The position numbers and the translations under genes were made by a program. This document shows, one piece after another, positions 1 to 5,582 of a stretch of DNA of 10,226 bases. The stretch spans positions 1-10,226 of the forward strand of contig VBCQ01000171.1 in the NCBI GenBank assembly GCA_005882155.1, read 5' to 3'. Within the stretch, counting starts at the first letter, position 1; each line of letters begins with the position of its first letter. The stretch is from Betaproteobacteria bacterium. GTDB lineage: Bacteria; Pseudomonadota; Gammaproteobacteria; Burkholderiales; Burkholderiaceae_C. The notes beneath the pieces were generated by a model. That model was not told the DNA's origin, did no database searches, and saw only the letters and a program-made list of their open reading frames with translations.

Positions 1-424
1 CGCCGAACCACTCCAGGCGCTCGGGCCGTGACCACAGCGATTCGACGAGTTGCCACGAGCGGCCGAAGTCGCCGGAGCGGAACAAGCCTCCCGGCAAGGT
101 GCCCGCCCACACGGTGCCGTGCGCGGCCTCCATTGACCATATCTGAACAAGTTTCCATGCCGGGCCGGTGGCGCCCTCGGGCTGCGGCGGATACGCGGGC
201 GTCGCGACGTCTTGCCAAGTGGCGCCGGCATCGTCCGACGCATGGACCTTGACGCCGAAATGCCCGAGGTTCAGTGCTGCGAGCATGCGTCCATCGGAGC
301 GCGGCGGCAGAACCATCGACACCGGCTCGCCGAGAAAGCTCACATGGGCCGTGGCCCAGCCTTGCGCGCCGCGGCGCAGCTCGAACAAGCCCTTGCGGGT
401 GGCGATCCAGGCGCGGTCATTCAT
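1..424 (-). CDS. WD40/YVTN/BNR-repeat protein (sialidase-like fold), C-terminus outside window
   Basis: This is the first 141 codons of a gene that continues past the left edge. The ATG at 422-424 is preceded by a clear Shine-Dalgarno, AAAGGAGA, about 6 nt upstream, which fixes the start. Two Asp-box (BNR) motifs of the S-x-D-x-G-x-[TS]-W type are visible: S63-D-D-A-G-A-T-W70 and S117-G-D-F-G-R-S-W124. They sit at the turns of beta-propeller blades, as in sialidases and Vps10-like proteins. The protein opens with WIATRKGLFEL, typical of cytoplasmic glycosidase-like propellers, and no signal peptide is seen. Such proteins are often labelled exo-alpha-sialidase, but nothing here shows sialidase catalytic residues, so I call only the fold. 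It lies 21 nt downstream of the MoaD-like gene on the same strand, so the two are probably co-transcribed. Function is unknown. Confidence 0.85.
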   Translation of the reverse strand, partial: MNDRAWIATRKGLFELRRGAQGWATAHVSFLGEPVSMVLPPRSDGRMLAALNLGHFGVKVHASDDAGATWQDVATPAYPPQPEGATGPAWKLVQIWSMEAAHGTVWAGTLPGGLFRSGDFGRSWQLVESLWSRPERLEWFG

Positions 425-445
425 GGTGTCTCTCCTTTCGATGAT

Positions 446-715
446 TCAGCCGCCGCTCAAAGCCTGCAGCACGTGAACGCGGCTGTCGGGTGCGAGTGGA
501 TCGGCGAGCGCTGTGCGGTCGGTGCTGCGCCTTCCATCGATAAATACGACGACGTTGGGTCGCAAGTGATTCTGGTCGTCGAGCACATAGCCGCGCAGAC
601 GTGGATTGATCGCGAACGCGTCTTCGAGCGCAGCGCGCAAGTTGGCTGCGCCGCTATCGACCTCGGGCGTGGCGGTGAAGCGGCGCAGCTGCGATGTGAA
701 TACGACATGCGGCAC
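446..715 (-). CDS. MoaD/ThiS-family small sulfur-carrier-like protein
   Basis: The 89-residue product has the size and shape of a ubiquitin-like sulfur carrier. It opens with a beta strand (PHVVFTSQL), then a helix around residues 24-36 (ANLRAALEDAF), then VVVFIDG at 55-61, and it ends in the Gly-Gly that MoaD and ThiS need for adenylation and thiocarboxylation. No moa, thi or cys biosynthesis gene is visible nearby; its partner is the BNR-repeat gene 21 nt downstream. The start is uncertain. I chose the GTG at 713-715 because it puts the first beta strand at the N-terminus, as is usual for the family. In-frame GTG (728-730) and TTG (785-787) codons lie upstream, and none of these has a good Shine-Dalgarno. 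The acceptor of any sulfur is unknown. Confidence 0.8.
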   Translation of the reverse strand: MPHVVFTSQLRRFTATPEVDSGAANLRAALEDAFAINPRLRGYVLDDQNHLRPNVVVFIDGRRSTDRTALADPLAPDSRVHVLQALSGG

Positions 716-803
716 GCGGTCATGATGCACCGCGCGCGCCAAGCGAGGCAAGCAAAGCCCATGCGTCAGCACGAGATCAGCGCACAACCGAGAATCGCAG
801 CGA

Positions 804-1700
804 ATGAATCCCGGATTGGCCTACGCGTTCCTCGCCTACGTGCTGTGGGGACTGTTCCCGCTGTACTTCAGGCAAGTCGCCGCGGTACCGGCGCTCGAAA
901 TCGTGCTGCACCGCTCGGTCTGGGCGCTGCTGGTTCTACTTCTGCTGCTCACCGCACTGCGGCGCTGGAGCTGGTTGCGCGACGTGCTGGGTCGACCGCG
1001 TCAACTCGCGCTGTTCGCGCTCAGCGCGCTGCTGTTGTCGGGCAACTGGCTGATGTACGTGTGGGCCGTCAACCATCACCGCGTCATCGACGCGAGTCTC
1101 GGGTACTTCATCAATCCCTTGGTCAGCGTGCTGCTCGGGTATGCCGTGCTGCACGAGCGCTTGCGCCGTGTTCAATGGGCCGCTGTGGCCTTGGCCGCGG
1201 CCGGCGTGGTGTGGCTGACTTGGCGGGTGGGACAACTGCCGTGGATCGCATTGGTGCTCGCGGTCAGCTTCGGTCTCTACGGCCTGATGCGCAAGACGGC
1301 CTCGCTCGGTGCGCTCGAAGGGCTGGCCCTCGAAACACTGTTGCTCGCACCGATCGCGTTGCCGTTGCTCGCTTGGTGGACGCTGCAAGGCACGAGCGCG
1401 CTGGCTAGCGGCGACCTGTCGCTGATCGCCTGGCTGGTGCTCGCCGGCCCGCTCACCGCCGTGCCGCTGCTGCTGTTCGCGGCCGGCGCAAGGCGGATCA
1501 CGATGGCCACATTGGGGCTGCTGCAGTACATCGCGCCGACGATCCAGTTGCTGCTCGGCGTGTGGCTGTACCGCGAACCGTTCGACGCATCGCGGCTCGC
1601 GGGCTTCGCGATGATCTGGACAGCGCTCGGGATCTACAGCGCCGAAGGCTGGTGGACATTGCGACGGCGCACAGCGACGGTGGCACTGCCCGCCGTCTGA
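804..1700 (+). CDS. rarD: RarD-type EamA/DMT-superfamily transporter
   Basis: This is a 298-residue inner-membrane protein, close to the usual RarD length of about 296. It is strongly hydrophobic, with roughly ten membrane segments (for example around 5-22, 40-52, 68-88, 98-116, 126-140, 146-161, 176-192, 206-226, 234-254 and 266-282). Family signatures are the N-terminal YVLWGLFPLYF, the W-A-V-N stretch near 87-90 followed by ASLGYFINPL (97-106), and LGLLQYIAPT at 237-246. RarD members belong to the drug/metabolite transporter superfamily. The name comes from a chloramphenicol-sensitivity phenotype, and the true substrate is unclear. The gene is divergent from the MoaD-like gene. The ATG at 804 has only a weak upstream purine stretch. 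The stop is 16 bp from the convergent DUF3501 stop, with no terminator hairpin visible between them. Confidence 0.93.
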   Translation: MNPGLAYAFLAYVLWGLFPLYFRQVAAVPALEIVLHRSVWALLVLLLLLTALRRWSWLRDVLGRPRQLALFALSALLLSGNWLMYVWAVNHHRVIDASLGYFINPLVSVLLGYAVLHERLRRVQWAAVALAAAGVVWLTWRVGQLPWIALVLAVSFGLYGLMRKTASLGALEGLALETLLLAPIALPLLAWWTLQGTSALASGDLSLIAWLVLAGPLTAVPLLLFAAGARRITMATLGLLQYIAPTIQLLLGVWLYREPFDASRLAGFAMIWTALGIYSAEGWWTLRRRTATVALPAV

Positions 1701-1716
1701 TCCGCCGCCGACGCGC

Positions 1717-2301
1717 TCAGCGCAAATCGCCGGCCAGGCTGGCGAGCGTCTCGGGTGCGATCACCGTGTGCGCCGGGTAGTTCGTGTGATCGCAGCCGAG
1801 CTTCACGCTCGCGCCGGCGCGCACTGCGTCGCGCGCAGCGCTTGGAAACTCGAAGCGCAGGAAGTGCACCGACGAGGTCTTCTCGTCGTTCTCGCGCTCG
1901 AGGTCTTCATCGGCGATGGCGTAGATGCGCGCATGCCCTTCGACCTCGACGAACATGCGGTCCTCGACGCCGATCAGCCGCGCCAGCTCGCGCTTGCGTT
2001 CGTGCACGTCGGGGTATTCGATCAGCATCGTCGCCTTCCAGTTCGCTCCGTCGGGCAGCAGCGGCGCATAGACATCGATCTCGCTCTGGATGCCCTCTTC
2101 GTCGAAGATCTTCTCGATGTAGAGCATCTCCTGAATCTGCCGGCGAATCGTCTGTTCGTCTTCGAACTGCACGCTGATGTGCTCGCCCAAACGAACGGTG
2201 CGCAGCCGGCGATGCGCGATCGCTTCGGGCTTGCCGGTCTTGCGGATCTTCGAATACGCCTCGAGCGTCAGCAGGCTGTCGGGAGTGATGGTCGTGCTCA
2301 T
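1717..2301 (-). CDS. DUF3501 family protein
   Basis: The product has 194 residues. I recognise the DUF3501 pattern: an N-terminal TPDSLLTLEAYSKIR, then RRLRTVRLGEHISVQFED (about 31-48) and the QIQEMLYIEKIFDEEGI stretch (about 55-71), followed by an alpha/beta C-terminal half. There is no signal peptide or membrane segment. Only one cysteine, C170, is present, so it does not look like an Fe-S protein itself. The ATG at 2299-2301 has a Shine-Dalgarno (TTGGAGAA) about 6-10 nt upstream and lies 23 nt after the Fe-S gene stop, so it is the last gene of the rubrerythrin operon. From family knowledge, DUF3501 genes recur beside this kind of Fe-S protein and rubrerythrin. No biochemical role is known to me. 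An open frame continues upstream to about 2949, but it overlaps the Fe-S gene in another frame and is not part of this protein. Confidence 0.9.
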   Translation of the reverse strand: MSTTITPDSLLTLEAYSKIRKTGKPEAIAHRRLRTVRLGEHISVQFEDEQTIRRQIQEMLYIEKIFDEEGIQSEIDVYAPLLPDGANWKATMLIEYPDVHERKRELARLIGVEDRMFVEVEGHARIYAIADEDLERENDEKTSSVHFLRFEFPSAARDAVRAGASVKLGCDHTNYPAHTVIAPETLASLAGDLR

Positions 2302-2324
2302 GCAATTCTCCAAATCAGTCCTCA

Positions 2325-3674
2325 TCAAATTCCGTAGGCTTTGCACACGAGGCTCAGCGGATGCTGCAGCGGCACGGCAGGCAGACCGTTGACTTGCATG
2401 CCCTGCGCGATGTGGTGGCCGGCGAGCGGGCAATCGGAGCTGATGACGTCGGGCTCGTCCTTCGCCATCGCCTTGAACACCGGCCGGCCGATCTTCAGCG
2501 CGATCGGATGGGTCGGCGTCTTCACGCCATAGGTGCCGGCGTGACCCGAGCAGCGCTCGACGGTGTTGAGCTGCAACGTCACCGTCTTGCCGATCAGCTT
2601 GAGCATCTCCTCGGTCTTCTTGCCGATGTTCTGCACCCGGCCGTGACATGGGATGTGGTAGCTGACCTTGCCGAGGTCGTGCTTGAAATCGGTCTTCAGC
2701 AAACCGTCGCGGTTGCGCGCGACGAAATACTCGAACGGGTCGTACATCGCTTCCTTGACGAGCTGGGTGTCCGCGTCGTCGGGGAACATCAGCGGCAGCT
2801 CTTGCTTGAACATCAGCGTGCAGCTCGGCACGGCGCTCAGGATCGCGAAGCCGTCCTTCGCGTACTTCGCGAGCACCGGCATGTTGGCTTCTTTGTGACG
2901 CGCCACCGAGTCGAGGTCGCCGAGCTCGAGCTTGGGCATGCCGCAGCATTTTTCCTTCTCGACCAGTGTGTACGGAATCTCGTTGTGCTCGAGCAGCTTG
3001 ATCAAGTCATGGCCGATGCCCGGCTCGTTGTAGTTGATGTAGCAAGTCGAAAAAATCGCCACCTTACCGGGCGTTCGTTGCCCGTCGCGCACTTCAGTCG
3101 CCGAGCCGGTCTTCTTCGCGCTCCAGCGGAAGCGGCTCGTCGCCAAGTCGGGCAGCCATGCGTCCGGATGAACGCCGAGCGTCCTGTCGAGCGCCCGGCG
3201 CATCGGCTTGGTCTTGTTGAGCGCGTTCACCACTTGGACGACGACGGGGATGCCGGCGAACTTGCCATGCTTGTCGGTCGACGCTAAAAACCGTTCGCCC
3301 GCACCAACCCCGCCGTTCTTGAACTTGATCGCCTTCGCGCGAAGCATCGTGTGCGGGAAGTCGACGTTCCAGGGGTGCGGCGGAACATACGGGCACTTCG
3401 TCATGTAGCACAGGTCGCACAAGTAGCACTGGTCGACGACCTTCCAGAAGTCGGGCTTCGCGACTTCGTGCACCTCGCCTTCCTTCGTCGCATCGACGAG
3501 ATCGAACAGCGTCGGGAACGAATGGCACAGGCTCACACAGCGACGGCAACCATGGCAGATGTCGAAGATGCGCGCCATCTCGGTCTCGCACGCCGCCTGG
3601 TCGTAGTACGCGGCGCCTTTCCAGTCGATGGGGTGCCGGGTCGGCGCGTCGAGGTTGCCTTCGCGTTGGGTCAT
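2325..3674 (-). CDS. HdrD/GlpC-related Fe-S protein with CCG domains
   Basis: The product has 449 residues. Its N-terminal ferredoxin-like part carries two cysteine sets: C40-x2-C43-x2-C46-x3-C50 and C83-x2-C86-x2-C89-x4-C94-P, enough for two [4Fe-4S] clusters. The C-terminal half has two CCG-type repeats of the heterodisulfide reductase/GlpC/glycolate oxidase GlcF kind. The first has C211, C243-C244-G and C285; the second has C343, C375-S-G and C415-P. The second repeat thus has CSG where CCG would be canonical. There is no flavin domain and no membrane anchor, so it should be a soluble electron-transfer subunit or a small-molecule reductase. The ATG at 3672-3674 was preferred over an upstream TTG (3714-3716); its Shine-Dalgarno is weak. 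The gene lies between rubrerythrin and DUF3501. A methanogen-type heterodisulfide reductase function is unlikely in this organism; the true partner is unknown. Confidence 0.9.
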   Translation of the reverse strand: MTQREGNLDAPTRHPIDWKGAAYYDQAACETEMARIFDICHGCRRCVSLCHSFPTLFDLVDATKEGEVHEVAKPDFWKVVDQCYLCDLCYMTKCPYVPPHPWNVDFPHTMLRAKAIKFKNGGVGAGERFLASTDKHGKFAGIPVVVQVVNALNKTKPMRRALDRTLGVHPDAWLPDLATSRFRWSAKKTGSATEVRDGQRTPGKVAIFSTCYINYNEPGIGHDLIKLLEHNEIPYTLVEKEKCCGMPKLELGDLDSVARHKEANMPVLAKYAKDGFAILSAVPSCTLMFKQELPLMFPDDADTQLVKEAMYDPFEYFVARNRDGLLKTDFKHDLGKVSYHIPCHGRVQNIGKKTEEMLKLIGKTVTLQLNTVERCSGHAGTYGVKTPTHPIALKIGRPVFKAMAKDEPDVISSDCPLAGHHIAQGMQVNGLPAVPLQHPLSLVCKAYGI

Positions 3675-3708
3675 TGTTGTGTCTCGGTGCGGAACGCAGG
3701 ATCCCTCA

Positions 3709-3739
3709 ACGAACAAGGGGCGCGAAGCCCCTCGTTCGT
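3709..3739 (-). repeat. Intergenic hairpin between rubrerythrin and Fe-S gene
   Basis: The arms 3709-3721 and 3727-3739 form a 13-bp stem with a 5-nt loop. In DNA there is one mismatch (3715/3733), but in minus-strand RNA this becomes a U-G wobble, so the stem is fully paired only in the direction of the operon. No U-run follows, so it is not a standard terminator. It may be a leaky attenuator, an RNA-processing site or a stabiliser of the rubrerythrin message. Its structure is seen directly; its role is inferred. Confidence 0.6.
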
Positions 3740-3756
3740 CGGCGCGTCAGTCGAGC

Positions 3757-4176
3757 TCAGTCCACCAGCGCTTCGAGCGCTTTGGTGTAGCGGTTGGCGT
3801 GCGAGCGCTCGGCTTTGGCGAGCGTCTCGAACCAATCAGCGATCTCGTCGAAGCCTTCCACGCGCGCCTGCTTGGCCATGCCCGGGTACATGTCGGTGTA
3901 CTCGTGCGTCTCGCCGGCCACCGCGGCGGTGAGGTTCTGGCGGCTCGAGCCGATCGGCAAGCCGGTCGCCGGGTCGCCCACTGCTTCGAGAAATTCGAGG
4001 TGGCCATGCGCGTGGCCGGTCTCGCCTTCCGCGGTGGAGCGGAACAGCGCTGCCACGTCGTTCTGGCCTTCCACGTCAGCCTTGGCTGCGAAATACAGGT
4101 ACCGGCGATTGGCCTGGGATTCGCCCGCAAAGGCGTCCTTCAGGTTCTGTTCGGTCTTCGATCCTTTCAAGCCCAT
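3757..4176 (-). CDS. Rubrerythrin-family diiron protein (no rubredoxin domain)
   Basis: The 139-residue product is a ferritin-like four-helix diiron protein. The expected ligands fall in four helices: E19 (GESQANRRY), E52 and H55 (EGETGHAHGH), E89 and E92 (GETHEY), and E123 and H126 (AERSHANRY). Rubrerythrins reduce hydrogen peroxide in the cytoplasm using electrons from a rubredoxin or another Fe-S donor. The C-terminal rubredoxin domain of classical rubrerythrin (about 190 residues) is absent, so an outside donor is needed; the Fe-S protein encoded 82 nt downstream is the obvious candidate, by inference. The ATG at 4174-4176 has a good Shine-Dalgarno (TAGGAGA) about 6 nt upstream. It is the first gene of a three-gene minus-strand operon. 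The leader (4177-4334) holds a hairpin at 4210-4228 and a 23-bp dyad at 4274-4296. Confidence 0.93.
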   Translation of the reverse strand: MGLKGSKTEQNLKDAFAGESQANRRYLYFAAKADVEGQNDVAALFRSTAEGETGHAHGHLEFLEAVGDPATGLPIGSSRQNLTAAVAGETHEYTDMYPGMAKQARVEGFDEIADWFETLAKAERSHANRYTKALEALVD

Positions 4177-4209
4177 GTCGCTCTCCTAACGTTTGAGGGA
4201 AGGTCTCGT

Positions 4210-4228
4210 CCGCCTGCGAAGCAGACGG
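4210..4228 (-). repeat. Hairpin in the rubrerythrin leader
   Basis: In minus-strand RNA, CCGUCUGC pairs with GCAGGCGG around a UUC loop, giving an 8-bp stem with one U-G wobble. It ends about 33 nt before the rubrerythrin ATG. A GAGGG/CCCUC pair around it could extend the fold. Role unknown; mRNA stability or attenuation is possible. Confidence 0.5.
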
Positions 4229-4250
4229 CACCCTCGAACCCTAACGCAGC

Positions 4251-4267
4251 GGCGAACGCGATGCCAA
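4251..4267 (-). promoter_or_regulatory. Possible sigma54-type (-24/-12) or sigma70 -35 element before rubrerythrin
   Basis: Read on the minus strand, this 17-nt stretch contains TGGCA and a GC whose spacing from the GG is exactly 10 nt. That matches the invariant GG-N10-GC of sigma54 promoters and 8 of the 11 defined positions of TGGCACG-N4-TTGC. The same bases give TTGGCA, a 5/6 match to a sigma70 -35, but the best partner 18 nt downstream, TAGGGT, is a poor -10. Start of transcription would be near 4240. Chance occurrence cannot be excluded. Confidence 0.25.
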
Positions 4268-4273
4268 TACAAA

Positions 4274-4296
4274 GCTTCAATGCAGGATATTGAAGC
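4274..4296 (-). repeat. Perfect 8-bp dyad: hydrolase terminator or operator
   Basis: GCTTCAAT and ATTGAAGC form a perfect inverted repeat around a 7-nt spacer. On the minus strand it starts 39 nt after the hydrolase stop and is followed directly by TTTGTATT, so it may be a weak intrinsic terminator of that gene. Its low GC content for this genome and its place about 100 bp upstream of rubrerythrin also fit an operator. The sequence alone does not decide between these. Confidence 0.55.
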
Positions 4297-4334
4297 GCGC
4301 AATGAGGGCGAAACTGACGATAGTGGACGAGTGT

Positions 4335-5192
4335 TCACGCGCCTGGCAGTTGCAACAGCTCCCTGGCCATGTTGTGCAGCCGCGTCTGCGGGTCGACGAA
4401 TTGGCGCAGGATGCTCAGGTGATGTTCACCGGCGATCGTCTCGGCGACCGGCACCGTCTTGCGCCCCCACGCCTGCTGAATGAGCGCGTTCTGGCGCAAG
4501 AATTCTTCGCTTTCGTCGGCGCCGACCGCGGCGTACAGCCGACCCTTGGGCGGCGCAAAGCCGGCCGGGCTGAGCTTGCGAACAGCGGCCGGCGTCAGCT
4601 GCAGATCGTCTTTCAGGAACGGCGCGTGGCGCAGCGGCTCGAGCTCGAAAACGCCGGAGATCGACAGCGCCGACGTCACCAGCTGTGCCGGCAGATCGCG
4701 TCCGACTGCCTTCCAGTCGCAGCTGAGCAACATCGCGGCCAGATGACCGCCCGCCGAATGGCCCGCGACGACGATGCGTTTCGGGTCCCCACCGTAGAGC
4801 TCAGCGTTTCGATAGATCCACGCCAGCGCCTGCACCATCTGCAAGGCGATGGTGTCGATGCCGACAGCCGGGCACAGCGCGTAATTCGGCAGGACGACCA
4901 TCGCACCGGCGTGAACGAACGACGGCGCGACGAAGGACAGATCGCGCTTGTCGAGCGTTCGCCACCAGCCGCCGTGGATGAAAACGAGGACCGGCGCGTC
5001 GGCGCGGGTCGTCGGGAAGATGTCGAGCGTCTCGTTGGGCCCGTCGCCGTACGCAACGTCGAGTCGACGCGACAGACCTTCGCGCGCAAGCGCCGACGCC
5101 TTCTCCCAGCGCTCGAAGATCTGCGGATGCTCGGGGATGCGCGCGCGAGCGCTGTACTGGGCATCCAGCCATGCGGGGTCGAACCGGGCCAT
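4335..5192 (-). CDS. Alpha/beta hydrolase, arylformamidase/HSL-like
   Basis: The product has 285 residues. The oxyanion-hole motif HGGWW is at 73-77, the nucleophile elbow G144-H-S146-A-G-G149 carries the catalytic serine, D226 (in GADESEE) fits the acid, and H258 in GEHHLSIL fits the histidine. The HGG[YW]W motif and overall length resemble alpha/beta-hydrolase arylformamidases (AFMID type) and hormone-sensitive-lipase esterases. No kynurenine-pathway gene is nearby, so I do not name a substrate. There is no signal peptide, so the enzyme should be cytoplasmic. The ATG at 5190-5192 has a very strong Shine-Dalgarno (GGAGGAG) about 6 nt upstream. The gene is divergent from the tRNA and reads toward the rubrerythrin operon, with 158 nt between them, so it probably has its own transcript. 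Confidence 0.9.
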   Translation of the reverse strand: MARFDPAWLDAQYSARARIPEHPQIFERWEKASALAREGLSRRLDVAYGDGPNETLDIFPTTRADAPVLVFIHGGWWRTLDKRDLSFVAPSFVHAGAMVVLPNYALCPAVGIDTIALQMVQALAWIYRNAELYGGDPKRIVVAGHSAGGHLAAMLLSCDWKAVGRDLPAQLVTSALSISGVFELEPLRHAPFLKDDLQLTPAAVRKLSPAGFAPPKGRLYAAVGADESEEFLRQNALIQQAWGRKTVPVAETIAGEHHLSILRQFVDPQTRLHNMARELLQLPGA

Positions 5193-5293
5193 GAGGGCTC
5201 CTCCGAAATCGGAACAAAGGCAACAGCCCGCTTTCTAACCGGGACCGCGGCAATGCGCTACCCGGTCGAGGCGAAATCGGTAGCGTCATTTGC

Positions 5294-5299
5294 TAAACT
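5294..5299 (+). promoter_or_regulatory. Candidate -10 of the tRNA-Ala promoter
   Basis: TAAACT lies 12 nt before the mature tRNA 5' end and matches TATAAT at 4 of 6 positions. No convincing -35 hexamer is seen at 16-18 nt upstream. The same TAAACTT string occurs in front of the glyA leader (8333-8339), which makes it a plausible local -10 form. Confidence 0.4.
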
Positions 5300-5311
5300 T
5301 GCCGTTGCAGT

Positions 5312-5387
<76 letters not shown>

Positions 5388-5397
5388 CTGACATGCG

Positions 5398-5426
5398 AAG
5401 GGCCTGACACGAGTCAGGCCCTTTTC
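5398..5426 (+). terminator. Rho-independent terminator of tRNA-Ala
   Basis: A stem GGGCCTGAC/GTCAGGCCC, extended by two A-T pairs to 11 bp, has the loop ACGA and is followed by TTTTC. It starts 11 nt after the encoded CCA. Confidence 0.92.
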
Positions 5427-5437
5427 ATTGGCGCCCC

Positions 5438-5478
5438 AAAATACAAACCCCTCCCTGCCTTGACGGTGGGGAGGGGTT
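5438..5478 (-). terminator. Rho-independent terminator, probably for ubiD
   Basis: The arms 5446-5455 and 5469-5478 are perfectly complementary (10 bp, CCCCTCCC core), and weaker pairs extend the stem inward. On the minus strand the hairpin is followed by TTTGTATTTT. It lies about 105 nt past the ubiD stop and faces the tRNA terminator, so the two transcripts end tail to tail. Confidence 0.8.
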
Positions 5479-5480
5479 GG

Positions 5481-5578
5481 GTGGCTGACGCCACCAGTTG
5501 GGGCTATGGAGGGAATGGCTCCAGGGCTCCTGGCGCGCAGAGACTGCGCCATTGCGAATGCCTGCAAGCAGGCCATTC
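5481..5578 (-). repeat. Run of four short hairpins in the ubiD 3' untranslated region
   Basis: Between the ubiD stop (5583) and its terminator, four separate inverted repeats follow one another: GTGGC/GCCAC (5481-5494), CCAGG/CCTGG (5521-5533), GCGCAG/CTGCGC (5535-5549), and a 9-bp stem with one bulged base (5556-5578). All have loops of 3-4 nt. No open frame with a start and Shine-Dalgarno is convincing here. It may be a structured 3' UTR or part of a 3'-derived small RNA; no known RNA family is recognised. Confidence 0.55.
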
Positions 5579-5582
5579 AACG

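Noticed and set aside
212..1408. Long plus-strand open frame (398 codons)
   Set aside because: It overlaps the BNR and MoaD-like genes and rarD in other frames; it is Arg/Ala-rich with no recognisable domain, typical of antisense frames in GC-rich DNA.
1698..1719. Terminator between rarD and the DUF3501 gene
   Set aside because: Only 16 bp separate the two stops, and no hairpin with a T-run is present.
2302..2949. Upstream extension of the DUF3501 frame, suggesting a 410-residue fusion
   Set aside because: The extension overlaps the Fe-S gene out of frame and is low-complexity Arg/Ala; the ATG at 2301 has its own Shine-Dalgarno.
2325..3674. Methanogen-type heterodisulfide reductase activity
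   Set aside because: CCG repeats are shared by many families, and no coenzyme M/B metabolism or Hdr partner genes are present.
5204..5280. Direct repeat CGAAATCGG at 5204-5212 and 5272-5280
   Set aside because: Nine bases, only two copies, with no symmetry or placement suggesting an operator; chance is likely.
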